Position numbers and translations under genes: made by a program. The notes under the pieces are model-generated. The model was given only the letters and a program-made list of their open reading frames with translations, searched no databases and had not been told where the DNA came from. From positions 248,001 to 312,000 of the forward strand of contig NZ_JAVLVT010000004.1 of NCBI RefSeq assembly GCF_031628175.1: 64,000 nucleotides of DNA, written 5' to 3'. The stretch is from Lipingzhangella_A rawalii (lineage in GTDB: Bacteria > Actinomycetota > Actinomycetes > Streptosporangiales > Streptosporangiaceae). Positions 52,076-60,952 of this stretch are shown piece by piece. Within the stretch, counting starts at the first letter, position 1. The number at the start of each line of letters is the position of its first letter.

Positions 52076-52200
52076 GCAGCACCACCATTGCCGCTAGGGT
52101 CCGTGTGGTGCCCCGACGACCTGGGGTCACCACCCCGCACGGACGGCCACCGCAGACCCGGGGCCGCTCCACGCCGACCTAGTTGAGGAGTTTCCCGAGC

Positions 52201-53691
52201 ATGGAGGAGATCGGCGAGCTCTGGGAGGGCGTCAACCACGCACTCCAGCCGTTCAACGACTGGTTGGTCACCTGGACCGACCACTACTGGATGTACCTGC
52301 TGATTCCCCTGATCACGCTGCTCAGCGTGTACTTCACCATCCGGCTGGGTGTGGTCCAGTTGCGGCTGGTCCCGGAGATGTTCCGCACCCTGTTCAGCCA
52401 GCCAGAAACGGCACCGGACGGGAAGAAGGCCATTTCGTCCTTCCAGGCGTTCTCGGTGTCCGCGGCCGCCCGGATCGGCACCGGCAACATCGTGGGTGTG
52501 GCCGGGGCGATTGCCATCGGTGGCCCCGGAGCGGTGCTGTGGATGTGGCTGATGGGGCTGCTCGTGGGTGCGGCGAGCTTCGTGGAGTCCACGCTGGGCC
52601 AGCTGTACAAGGTCCGGGACTCCACCGGCTACCGCGGCGGCCCCGCCTACTATCTGGAACGTGGGCTGCGGGCCCGCTGGGCCGGAATCATCTTCGCCGT
52701 CACGATCGTGCTCACCTTCGCGTTCGTGTTCAGTGCGGTGCAGACCAACACCATCACCGGGGCGTTGAGCTCCTCGATGGAACAGGCAACCGGTGCGGAG
52801 GCTCCGCTGTGGCTCGCCCCCACCGTCGGCGTGGTGCTGGTCACCCTGGCCGCAGTGGTGATCTTCGGTGGGGTGCGCCGTATCGCCCACGTCACCCAGG
52901 CCCTGGTTCCGCTCATGGCGCTGATCTACATCGTGCTCGGCCTCGTGGTGATGGCCCTGTACATCGACGAGGTCCCGGCAGTATTCGGGCTGATCGTGGA
53001 GAGCGCGTTCGGGCTGCGTGAGGTTGCCGGCGCGACCCTCGGCACGGTCATCGTGCAGGGTGTACGCCGCGGCATGTTCTCCAACGAGGCCGGTCTGGGC
53101 TCGGCCCCCAACGCCGGAGCCAGCGCCTCGGTGAGCCACCCCGTCAAGCAGGGACTGGTGCAGACGCTCGGCGTGTACTTCGACACGCTGGTGGTGTGCT
53201 CGGTGACAGCGTTCGTGATCCTGCTGTCCAACCCGACCTACGGCGAGGAGCGCGGCCCGGTGATGACCCAGGAGGCGCTTCAGACCGCGCTGGGCCCCTG
53301 GGCACTGCACCTGTTGACGGTGATCCTGCTCCTGGTGGCGTTCAGCTCGGTGCTGGGCAACTACTTCTACGGGCAGGCGAACATGCTGTTCATCACACCG
53401 CGGTCCAGTGTGCTGTTCGGTTTCCAGCTGGTGTTCCTGTGCGCCCTGTTCCTGGGGTCCGTGGTGGACGTGCAGATCGTGTGGAGCCTCGCCGACACCA
53501 CGATGGGGGTTATGGCGCTGGTGAACCTGCTCGGGATCGCCCCGCTGGCCTGGATGGTGGCACTGCTGCTGCGGGACTACCAGGACCAGCGACGCCAGGG
53601 GATCGACCCGGTGTTCACCCGGGACCGGCTTCCCCAGCTGCGCGGGGAGATCGAGTGCTGGGAGCCCGCCAGCCAGCAGGTGCGCGACTGA
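52201..53691 (+). CDS. Alanine/glycine:sodium symporter (AGCS family)
   Basis: The 496-residue protein has about 11 transmembrane segments. ARIGTGNIVGVAGAIAIGGP is the sodium- and substrate-binding block, and SFVESTLGQLYKVRD and GYRGGPAYYLERGL are diagnostic for AGCS. RRGMFSNEAGLGSAPNAGAS is the second signature. It takes up alanine or glycine with sodium. I chose the ATG at 52201; a TTG at 52183 is in frame. It is upstream of the two ion-channel genes on the same strand but separately spaced. Confidence 0.95.
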   Translation: MEEIGELWEGVNHALQPFNDWLVTWTDHYWMYLLIPLITLLSVYFTIRLGVVQLRLVPEMFRTLFSQPETAPDGKKAISSFQAFSVSAAARIGTGNIVGVAGAIAIGGPGAVLWMWLMGLLVGAASFVESTLGQLYKVRDSTGYRGGPAYYLERGLRARWAGIIFAVTIVLTFAFVFSAVQTNTITGALSSSMEQATGAEAPLWLAPTVGVVLVTLAAVVIFGGVRRIAHVTQALVPLMALIYIVLGLVVMALYIDEVPAVFGLIVESAFGLREVAGATLGTVIVQGVRRGMFSNEAGLGSAPNAGASASVSHPVKQGLVQTLGVYFDTLVVCSVTAFVILLSNPTYGEERGPVMTQEALQTALGPWALHLLTVILLLVAFSSVLGNYFYGQANMLFITPRSSVLFGFQLVFLCALFLGSVVDVQIVWSLADTTMGVMALVNLLGIAPLAWMVALLLRDYQDQRRQGIDPVFTRDRLPQLRGEIECWEPASQQVRD

Positions 53692-53774
53692 GGAGCGACA
53701 CGAGGTAGGACAAAAGCACCGGTAGCCTCGCCTGCGGGCCATGCCACCAGGACATGCAGCGGAGCGAGCTACCG

Positions 53775-54635
53775 GTGACTTTGCGGGAACGGGTGCAGGG
53801 GGTGGTCGAAGCCCCCTTCTTTCAGAACACCATCATCACGTTGATCGTGGTGAACGGTGTGGTGCTGGGCATGGAGACCTCCCCGGAGATCATGGACCGC
53901 TACGGGGAGCTCCTGCTGACCGCCGACGGCGCGATGTTGTCGGTGTTCGTGGTGGAACTGGCCCTGCGGATCTACGCCTACCGCGGCCGATTCTTCACCG
54001 ACCCGTGGAGCGTGTTCGACTTCGTCATCGTCGCAATCGCGCTGATTCCCGCCTCCGGCCCGTTCGCGGTCCTGCGGGTCCTGCGCATCCTGCGGGTCCT
54101 GCGCCTGTTGACGATGGTGCCGCCGCTGCGGCGGGTGGTGGCCGGGCTGTTGCGGGCGCTACCGGGGATGGCCTCGATCGGCGCCCTGCTGGGGCTGTTG
54201 ATGTACGTGGCCGCGGTGATGGCCACCAAGCTGTTCCAGGAGACCGACCCCAGGCACTTCGCCGACCTGCCCACCTCGATGGCCACACTGTTCCAGATCA
54301 TGACGGGTGACAGCTGGGGGGCGATCGCCCGGGAGCTGTCCGAGGATCACATGATCGCCTGGCCGTTCTTCGTGCTGTTCATCCTGGCGTCCACGTTCAT
54401 CGCGCTGAACCTGTTCATCGCGGTGGCGGTGGACGCCCTGCCTCCCACCCAGGTGGCGGACGAGGACTTCGTGTCCACCTCGCAGTCCAACCAGGATGCG
54501 ATCCTGGCCGAACTGCGCTCCCTGCGTAGTGAGGTGGCCGAGCTGCGCTCCGCCCAGGGTGGCACCGAAACGACCGCCCAGCCGGACGATTCCCCCGGAA
54601 CGCCCCCCGACACGCTGACGCAACAGGACCGATAG
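53775..54635 (+). CDS. Voltage-gated-type ion channel 1 (six transmembrane segments)
   Basis: The 286-residue protein has the one-domain layout of bacterial voltage-gated channels. S4 reads LRVLRILRVLRLL with arginines at every third place, followed by the S4-S5 linker and the pore segment FQIMTGDSWG. After S6 (LNLFIAVAVDAL) there is a coiled-coil-like tail (ILAELRSLRSEVAELRSAQ). The filter TGDSW differs from the LESW of NaChBac-type sodium channels, so ion selectivity is open. The start is the GTG at 53775 by comparison with the paralogue (VTLRERV against VPLRERV); an ATG at 53754 is in frame. Confidence 0.88.
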   Translation: MTLRERVQGVVEAPFFQNTIITLIVVNGVVLGMETSPEIMDRYGELLLTADGAMLSVFVVELALRIYAYRGRFFTDPWSVFDFVIVAIALIPASGPFAVLRVLRILRVLRLLTMVPPLRRVVAGLLRALPGMASIGALLGLLMYVAAVMATKLFQETDPRHFADLPTSMATLFQIMTGDSWGAIARELSEDHMIAWPFFVLFILASTFIALNLFIAVAVDALPPTQVADEDFVSTSQSNQDAILAELRSLRSEVAELRSAQGGTETTAQPDDSPGTPPDTLTQQDR

Positions 54636-54788
54636 GACCCTGCATAAGCGCCGGCGCCTCCGGCACGACCCCGGCCCACGCCACCCGAAGAGCCAGGAAT
54701 TGAACCCATACGGCTCGGCCTGTCCGGATCGGCACGAGTAAGCTCGACAGGTCCCCCAACCAGGTCGAGAGTACGAGGGAGTTGAGCC

Positions 54789-55691
54789 GTGCCCCTGCGC
54801 GAACGCGTTGCAGGCGTGGTCGAGACCACCTGGTTCCAGAACACGGTCATCGCACTGATCCTCATCAACGGCATCATCCTGGGCCTGGAAACGGTTCCGG
54901 AGCTGCGCGAGGCGCACGGGGACCTCCTGCGCGGAATCAGCCGCATGTTCCTCATGCTGTTCATCGTGGAGATGACCCTGCGGGTGTACGTGAAGCGGCT
55001 CTCCTTCTTCCGCAACCCGTGGAGCGTATTCGACCTCGCCATTGTGCTGCTGGCACTCGTCCCCACCCTGGGCCCGTTCACCGTGATGCGGGTACTCCGT
55101 GTGCTGCGGGTGCTGTGGCTGTTGTCAGCGATCCCCTCCCTGCGGCGGGTGGTCGCCGGCGTACTCAAGGCGTTTCCCGGAATGGCATCGATCGGTGTCC
55201 TGCTGGTGCTCCTGATGTATGTCTCCGGAGTCATCTCCACCCTGCTGTTCCAGGAGACCGACCCGGTGCACTTCGGCGACCTCGGCTCCTCCCTGTTCTC
55301 CCTGTTCCAGGTAATGACCGGGGACAGCTGGGCCGACGTGATCGCCCGGCCCATCATGGAGGAACACCCGCTGGCCTGGATCTTCTTCGTGGCCTTCATC
55401 CTGCTGTCCACGTTCATCGTGTTGAACTGGTTCATCGCGGTGGCGGTGGACGCCTTCGAGAACGTGCACCTGGACACCGGCTACGAGCACCAGGCCGACG
55501 CCTCCCGCCAGCGCATCCTCAACGAGATCCAACAGATCCAGGCCCAGAACGCACAGCTGCACACCGAGCTCGCCGAGTTGCGGGCACAACTCCGGACCGC
55601 ACCCCAGACCGATCCCGACGCGACCGGGGCCGACTCCGGCACCACGGTGCCCCCCACGGACACGCCGAACCCCGGCCGCCCGGGCGAATGA
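54789..55691 (+). CDS. Voltage-gated-type ion channel 2, tandem paralogue
   Basis: The 300-residue protein is clearly related to channel 1 over its whole length: LRERVAGVVETTWFQNTVIA at the start, S4 MRVLRVLRVLWLL, the pore segment FQVMTGDSWA, and S6 LNWFIAVAVDAFENV. The C-terminal coiled coil (LNEIQQIQAQNAQLHTELAE) is longer than in channel 1. GGGAG lies seven bases before the GTG start. One arginine of S4 is replaced by tryptophan. The two genes probably arose by duplication; homo- or hetero-tetramers are both possible. Confidence 0.9.
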   Translation: MPLRERVAGVVETTWFQNTVIALILINGIILGLETVPELREAHGDLLRGISRMFLMLFIVEMTLRVYVKRLSFFRNPWSVFDLAIVLLALVPTLGPFTVMRVLRVLRVLWLLSAIPSLRRVVAGVLKAFPGMASIGVLLVLLMYVSGVISTLLFQETDPVHFGDLGSSLFSLFQVMTGDSWADVIARPIMEEHPLAWIFFVAFILLSTFIVLNWFIAVAVDAFENVHLDTGYEHQADASRQRILNEIQQIQAQNAQLHTELAELRAQLRTAPQTDPDATGADSGTTVPPTDTPNPGRPGE

Positions 55692-55722
55692 GCGGCGGCC
55701 CGCGGGCAGCCCCGGACGGGCC

Positions 55723-56034
55723 TCAGCAGGGCCGTCGGTGCTGCTGGGCGGCCTCGGCCGCCTCCGCCAGTGCGGCGGCGTCGTCGAGGTACGCGCGTAG
55801 GGCCTCGGGACGCAGCCGATAGTAGGTGAACCGGCCGTGGGACTCGGCGGTGACGAACCCCGCCTCGCGGAGGATCCGCAGATGGTGGCTGACCGTGGGC
55901 TGGCGAGCCCCGGTCTCCTCGATCAGGTGGCAGGTGCACATCTGCTCGGTGGCCAGCAGACGGACGATGTGGGCCCGCAGCGGATCACCGAAGAGTGTGA
56001 CCGCCGCCGTCTCCAGCGAGCGAGACATCAACAT
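55723..56034 (-). CDS. arsR: ArsR-family arsenic-responsive repressor
   Basis: The 103-residue winged-helix protein has the metal-binding motif CTCHL in EQMCTCHLIEETG at the start of helix 3 and the DNA-recognition helix in RQPTVSHHLRILREAGF. It represses arsenic genes until arsenite binds the cysteines. A TATCAG half-site lies directly before its start codon, suggesting autoregulation. It is near arsC and ACR3, forming the arsenic set. Confidence 0.93.
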   Translation of the reverse strand: MLMSRSLETAAVTLFGDPLRAHIVRLLATEQMCTCHLIEETGARQPTVSHHLRILREAGFVTAESHGRFTYYRLRPEALRAYLDDAAALAEAAEAAQQHRRPC

Positions 56035-56037
56035 GTT

Positions 56038-56043
56038 CTGATA
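56038..56043. promoter_or_regulatory. TATCAG half-site before arsR
   Basis: CTGATA on the plus strand (TATCAG on the minus strand) lies four bases upstream of the arsR start, the same hexamer as in the arsC/ACR3 intergenic region. Confidence 0.4.
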
Positions 56044-56098
56044 TCACCATGTCGGCACCGCGCGGTCAACCACCCTGTCCCGTGCACCCGCCAGGCGG

Positions 56099-56527
56099 TC
56101 ACCGTGGAGCCTGGGTCGGGCCGACGCCCAGCTCCTGGAGCAGCTCGGTGACCCGTCGCCGGATCTCGTCCCGAATGGGGCGCACCGCGGCGAGGTCCTG
56201 ACCGGCCGGGTCGTCCAGTTCCCAGTCCAGGTAGCGCTTCCCGGGAAAAACCGGGCAGGCGTCCCCACAGCCCATGGTCACCACCACGTCACTGGCCTGC
56301 ACCGTATCCGGGGTCAACACTGTGGGCTGGGCGGATGAGATATCGATCCCCTCCTCGGTCATCGCGGCCACGGCCACCGGGTTCACGTCCCGGGCCGGAG
56401 CCGACCCCGCGGACCGGACCTCCACCGCACCACCGGACAGGTGCCGGAGGAACGCTGCCGCCATCTGGGACCGGCCAGCATTGTGCACACAGACGAACAG
56501 AACACTCGCGGTGGGGGACACGGACAC
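56099..56527 (-). CDS. arsC: Arsenate reductase (low-molecular-weight phosphatase type)
   Basis: The 142-residue enzyme reduces arsenate to arsenite. CVHNAGRSQMA with Cys13 is the phosphatase-type loop, and MGCGDACPVFPG supplies the two other redox cysteines of the thioredoxin-linked ArsC type. The start is a GTG following AAGGAGG. It is divergent from the ACR3 gene across a 146-base region with an ArsR-like site. Confidence 0.95.
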   Translation of the reverse strand: MSVSPTASVLFVCVHNAGRSQMAAAFLRHLSGGAVEVRSAGSAPARDVNPVAVAAMTEEGIDISSAQPTVLTPDTVQASDVVVTMGCGDACPVFPGKRYLDWELDDPAGQDLAAVRPIRDEIRRRVTELLQELGVGPTQAPR

Positions 56528-56588
56528 GGAAAACCTCCTTGGGGCGGGCGGGGTGCGACGTTGTCTGTCGACGACCTACGGCCTAACA

Positions 56589-56622
56589 TATCAGCCGCGA
56601 TTTATATAAACCTGAACTGATA
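56589..56622. promoter_or_regulatory. Candidate ArsR operator between arsC and ACR3
   Basis: TATCAG (56589-56594) and CTGATA (56617-56622) are inverted half-sites 22 bases apart in an A/T-rich stretch, between the divergent arsC and ACR3 genes. Confidence 0.5.
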
Positions 56623-56673
56623 CGAAGGCCGGGACGTGGGCACCCCGCGTCCCGGGCCTCGGGAGGCCTGTCC

Positions 56674-57801
56674 ATGACCGAACCGCAGGCGGATGTCCCT
56701 GCCGGGACTGACGCACCCACCCGCCGACTCTCGACACTCGACCGCTACCTGCCCCTGTGGATCGGCCTGGCGATGGCTGCGGGACTGCTGCTGGGCCACC
56801 AGGTACCGGGGCTGCACTCCGCACTGGAGGCCATCCAAGTGGACGGCGTGTCCCTGCCGATCGCCCTGGGACTCATCCTGATGATGTATCCGGTCCTGGC
56901 GAAGGTGCGTTACGACCGGCTGGACACCGTCACCCGGGACTACCGGCTGCTCGTCCCCTCGATTCTGCTCAACTGGCTCGTCGGCCCACTGCTCATGTTC
57001 ACCCTGGCCTGGATCTTTCTGGCCGACCTGCCCGAATACCGGACCGGTCTGATCATCGTGGGCCTCGCCCGCTGCATCGCCATGGTGATCATCTGGAACG
57101 ACCTGGCGCGGGGCGACCGGGATGCCGCGGCGGTGCTCGTCGCCATCAACTCGGTATTCCAGGTCCTGCTGTTCGGCGTGCTGGGCTGGTTCTACCTGGC
57201 GGTCCTGCCCGGTTGGCTGGGGCTGGAGCAGGCGGGCATGGATGTCTCCGCCTGGATGATCGCCAAGAACGTGCTGATCTTCCTCGGAATCCCACTGTTG
57301 GCGGGCTACCTCACCCGCACTGTCGGTGAACGCCTACGCGGTCGGCAGTGGTACGAACAGCGGTTCCTTCCCCGCATCGGCCCGTTCGCCCTGTACGGGC
57401 TGCTGTTCACGATCGTGCTGCTGTTCGCGCTCCAGGGCGAGGCGATCGCGGCGAACCCGCTGGACGTGGCCCGGATGGCGGTACCGCTCCTGCTGTACTT
57501 CGCGCTGATGTGGGGACTGTCCATGCTGCTGGGCTGGGCCATCCGGCTCAGCTACGAACGCTCCACCACCCTGGCCTTCACCGCCGCCGGAAACAACTTC
57601 GAGCTGGCGATCGCGGTGGCCATCGGCGTGTTCGGTGTGACCTCCGGACAGGCCCTCGCCGGGGTGGTCGGCCCCCTGATCGAGGTCCCGGTCCTGGTGG
57701 GCCTGGTGTACGTGTCGCTGTGGGCGCGCCGGTTTTTCCCGGACAGCACAACCGCGCGGGGTGGTGTGGAGCAGCTCGACCACTCCGCGACCGGACGGTA
57801 G
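56674..57801 (+). CDS. acr3: ACR3-family arsenite efflux permease
   Basis: The 375-residue protein has ten transmembrane segments. LARCIAMVIIWNDLARGD holds the conserved cysteine of ACR3 proteins, and AGNNFELAIAVAIGVFG is the second signature block. It exports arsenite across the membrane, driven by the proton gradient. The ATG at 56674 is not preceded by a strong ribosome site. It completes the arsenic resistance set with arsR and arsC. Confidence 0.95.
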   Translation: MTEPQADVPAGTDAPTRRLSTLDRYLPLWIGLAMAAGLLLGHQVPGLHSALEAIQVDGVSLPIALGLILMMYPVLAKVRYDRLDTVTRDYRLLVPSILLNWLVGPLLMFTLAWIFLADLPEYRTGLIIVGLARCIAMVIIWNDLARGDRDAAAVLVAINSVFQVLLFGVLGWFYLAVLPGWLGLEQAGMDVSAWMIAKNVLIFLGIPLLAGYLTRTVGERLRGRQWYEQRFLPRIGPFALYGLLFTIVLLFALQGEAIAANPLDVARMAVPLLLYFALMWGLSMLLGWAIRLSYERSTTLAFTAAGNNFELAIAVAIGVFGVTSGQALAGVVGPLIEVPVLVGLVYVSLWARRFFPDSTTARGGVEQLDHSATGR

Positions 57802-57863
57802 GACCAGCGCTGGGGACGGTTCCGCTCGAATCCGCGCAGGGAGGGGAACCGCCCCAGCTCGAC

Positions 57864-58493
57864 TCAGGTGGGACGGCCTCCCATGGAGTCCGTACCCTCA
57901 TCGGCATCCTGGCCCGTCGCCGACGTGGCGGTGTCCCGCGTCGACGTCATCGCCTCGCCACCCGCGCCCGAGGCGGCGGCACCCCCGGACATCGCGTAGG
58001 ACTCCTGGTCCCGCCGGTCCTCCTGGCGGGGCATCGCGTGTTTGCCCTCCCGGGCCTCCCGCGCATCAGAGCGGCCGGACGCGTAGGCGCTCGCCGCGGC
58101 CGGCCCCTGCTGCCCGGACATCTGCGCGAATCCGGCGGTGAGACCGTAGACAATCATGAGGTTGATGGCGACCACGGCCAGCGACCACAGCGGGAACGCG
58201 AACAGGAACGTGAGCTGCACGAGGATACTGATGGCCGCGAGGGCCACCCCGATCGTGCGCGCCCACATCTGTGCGGTGAACACCGCGAGGCCGGCCAGTG
58301 CCATCAGTGCACCCCAGACCACCAGAATGGTCCCCCAGGCGGTGAAGTTGAGAACGACCAGCTCTCCGCCCGCCACCATGAAGTGCTCGGGTTGCATCAA
58401 CGCAACCCAGCCCTGCACCAGGTGGAACAGCCCGACCACGAGCAGGAGGACCGCCGCTCCGGCCGCCCACCCGTGGATCCGTGTCTCGTTCAT
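57864..58493 (-). CDS. DUF7144-like membrane protein
   Basis: The 209-residue protein has four hydrophobic segments in its first 125 residues: AAVLLLVVGLFHLVQGWVAL, then WGTILVVWGALMALAGLAVF and two more, the pattern of actinobacterial DUF7144 membrane proteins. The C-terminal 80 residues are hydrophilic, Ala/Gly/Ser-rich and low complexity. GGGAGGG lies before the ATG at 58493. Function unknown. Confidence 0.8.
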   Translation of the reverse strand: MNETRIHGWAAGAAVLLLVVGLFHLVQGWVALMQPEHFMVAGGELVVLNFTAWGTILVVWGALMALAGLAVFTAQMWARTIGVALAAISILVQLTFLFAFPLWSLAVVAINLMIVYGLTAGFAQMSGQQGPAAASAYASGRSDAREAREGKHAMPRQEDRRDQESYAMSGGAAASGAGGEAMTSTRDTATSATGQDADEGTDSMGGRPT

Positions 58494-58751
58494 GGACCCT
58501 CCCTCATTGCAGTTGGGACGGCACAGTCGTCGGGACGGCACGTGCACGCGGCGCGGCCCGGTTCACCGACCATCCCTCTTGTTGCTAGGGGTGCTCGGAA
58601 GCCGGGAAAGTCGCGCTCAAGGTTCGGTAATAACTGTGCAAGCGTCACCTCCGGGCTTCCGCCAGCGGTAGGCGCCCGTGGGGTGGGGCGTTGCTCGGGC
58701 ACGCCGCCCGCGCACCATGTCGGTGGGTCACTGCGGCTCTAGGGTGGGGCC

Positions 58752-59174
58752 ATGGTGCACGTGCTCAGCAGTCGGATTCTGCTCCACCCGCGCGATCCGG
58801 AACGCAGCCGCCACTTCTACGGCGAGATCCTGGGCCTGTCGGTGTTCCGGGAGTTCGGCACCGGCCCCGGCCGGGGCACCGTCTACTTCCTCGGCGGTGG
58901 CTTTCTGGAACTGTCCCGCAGTTCGGACCGGGGCCCGGAACCCGGTGCGACCCAGCTGTGGATCCAGGTTCCCGACCTGGACCAGGCCCACCGTGAGCTG
59001 GTGCAACGCGGCGCGCCGATAACTCGGGAGCCGCGCAGGGAGCCGTGGGGACTGGACGAGATGTGGACCGCCGATCCGGACGGTCTGCCGATCTGCGTCG
59101 TGGAGGTGCCGTCCGATCACCCGATGCGCTATCGGCCCGGAACGGGATCCTCCCGGGCGGCCGCCAGCAGTTGA
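58752..59174 (+). CDS. VOC-family (glyoxalase/dioxygenase fold) protein
   Basis: The 140-residue protein is a single VOC domain: SSRILLHPRDPERSRHFYGE, ILGLSVFREFG, LWIQVPDLDQAHRELVQRGA and the ending DEMWTADPDGLPICVVEV. Metal-ligand positions (an early His and a late Glu) are present, but the substrate is unknown. Its 3' end overlaps the end of the convergent acyl-CoA-synthetase-like gene by 46 bases. Confidence 0.88.
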   Translation: MVHVLSSRILLHPRDPERSRHFYGEILGLSVFREFGTGPGRGTVYFLGGGFLELSRSSDRGPEPGATQLWIQVPDLDQAHRELVQRGAPITREPRREPWGLDEMWTADPDGLPICVVEVPSDHPMRYRPGTGSSRAAASS

Positions 59175-60952
59175 TCCCAGGTGAGCGTGCATGGCTCCTC
59201 ACCGGCTCCGGCCAGCAACACCGCGAGGGCGCGGCGGCGTGCCTCCGCGGACAGTTCCGGGCCGAACCGGTCCACGAAGCACAGCGCGCGGGGGCGGGCC
59301 AGCCCACCCAGGACCTCCCGCACCGCGTCCAAGAGGTCCCGGGCCAGGGTCGTGGTGTTGTCAGTGGAGACCCCCGTGGCGAGCACTACGGCCGCCGCCA
59401 GGGACCGGCCCAATCGCGGGTCACTGCGCTCGCACACCTCGGCGTCGGCCACGAAGGGGTGCGCCAGGAGGGCCTCCCGCACCTCGGTCAGCGAGACCAG
59501 CTGTCCGGACACGCTTATGACCTGGTCCAGGCGGCCGTGGAAGATCAGCTCGGGCCGGTGCGGATCGCCCGTGTCCCGGTAGCTGGCCACGTCCCCGGTG
59601 GCGTAACTGCCGGGGTAGCGGCGCCAGTGCCGGGCCGCGTCCTCGGCCCCCACCCCCTCCAAGCCGCGCAGCATCCCCGCCCAGGGGTTGGTCAGTACCA
59701 GCTCACCCCGCTCCCCGGAGGCGACCGTGGCGCCGTTCTCGTCCACGATCGCGAGTCCCGGCTCGGGGATGCGGGTGGCGTCGACCGGGCGGTCCAGCCG
59801 CACCACCCCGTTCAGCTCCACCTGGCCCCAGCCGTCGGCGATGTCCAGACCGCCCGTACCGATCTGGTCGCGTAGCCACCGGGTCAGGTCCGGTTCGATC
59901 GGTTCCCCCAGCGTCACGATGCGCCGTAGTGTGGAGACGCGGCACTGGTCCGGGGCCCGGCGCGCCCAACCGCGCAGCCGCCGCACCACCGACGGCGACG
60001 TGACCATGGTCTGCACCCCGTAGCGTTCCACGATGTCCCAGGTGCGGTCCCGATTCGGCACGTCCAGGGTTCCCTCGAACATCACCGCGGTATCTCCACG
60101 ACTTAGCGGCCCGTACACGCCGTGCACCTGGGCGCCGAGCCAGGTGATGTCTCCGGCGCACCAGAAGACGCCCCCGGGGGACATTCCGTAGCGGTGGATC
60201 GTCGACGCGGTGACGAGGACGTTGGCCGTGCCGTGAACGGCGGAAACGGGGCGACCACGGCGGTTCGCCATCGGGGTGGCCAGGAGTGGATGCTCTGCGG
60301 CGCGGGCTTCGGGCCGCTCGGGTTCTGTGCAGGTTTCGACACCGGTGGCCTCGTGCCACCAGCGGTCCCCGGCGTACCAGGAGACGTCGACCCCGGTTCG
60401 CCGGATCACGATCGTCTGCTCCACCCCACCCACCGCGGACAGGGCCTCGTCAGCGCGCGCCTTCAGCGGCAGGATCGTTCCGTGCCGCCACGCTCCGTCC
60501 TGGGTCAGCAGGAGTTTGGGCTGGAAGTCGTCGAGCCGTTCGGCCAATGCCTCGGCGGGTAGTGGGGTCGGCAGGATGGTGTGCACGGCACCGAGGCGTC
60601 CACAGGCCAACATCGCGACCACGGTCTCTGGCAGCCAGCCCAGATGCAGGGCCACCCGGTCTCCGGCGCCCACGCCGAGGCCGCGCAGCATCGCGGCCGC
60701 GGTGCGTACCGCACCGCGAAGCTCGGCATAGGTGAACGCCCGTCGGTCGCCCGGCTCGCCTTCCCACAGCAGGGCGGGGCGGTCCCCCTCGCGTTCGGCG
60801 TGACGGTCCACGCAGTTGGTGGCGATGTTGAGTCGGCCGCCGGTGAACCACCGGCCGTAGGGCTCCTCGGGGGTGTACAACCGCGACCAGGGCGTGTCCC
60901 AGACGAGTTCCTCAGCGGCCCGAGTCCAGCGGTGTGCCCAGTCCTCAGCCAT
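59129..60952 (-). CDS. Acyl-CoA-synthetase-like protein lacking ATP-loop and catalytic lysine
   Basis: The 607-residue protein aligns over its full length with acetyl/propionyl-CoA synthetases: YGRWFTGGRLNIATNCVDRH near the start, DGWGQVEL in place of the WWQTE block, YATGDVASYRD and GRLDQVISVSGQ toward the C-terminus. The ATP phosphate loop, normally YTSGSTGxPKG, reads ATPMANRRGRPVSAVHG, and the C-terminal PKTRSGK lysine segment reads FGPELSAEARRR. Both sites required for adenylation are therefore lost. It may bind an acyl-CoA or act as a regulator. It overlaps the IclR gene by eight bases. Confidence 0.85.
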   Translation of the reverse strand: MAEDWAHRWTRAAEELVWDTPWSRLYTPEEPYGRWFTGGRLNIATNCVDRHAEREGDRPALLWEGEPGDRRAFTYAELRGAVRTAAAMLRGLGVGAGDRVALHLGWLPETVVAMLACGRLGAVHTILPTPLPAEALAERLDDFQPKLLLTQDGAWRHGTILPLKARADEALSAVGGVEQTIVIRRTGVDVSWYAGDRWWHEATGVETCTEPERPEARAAEHPLLATPMANRRGRPVSAVHGTANVLVTASTIHRYGMSPGGVFWCAGDITWLGAQVHGVYGPLSRGDTAVMFEGTLDVPNRDRTWDIVERYGVQTMVTSPSVVRRLRGWARRAPDQCRVSTLRRIVTLGEPIEPDLTRWLRDQIGTGGLDIADGWGQVELNGVVRLDRPVDATRIPEPGLAIVDENGATVASGERGELVLTNPWAGMLRGLEGVGAEDAARHWRRYPGSYATGDVASYRDTGDPHRPELIFHGRLDQVISVSGQLVSLTEVREALLAHPFVADAEVCERSDPRLGRSLAAAVVLATGVSTDNTTTLARDLLDAVREVLGGLARPRALCFVDRFGPELSAEARRRALAVLLAGAGEEPCTLTWDQLLAAAREDPVPGR

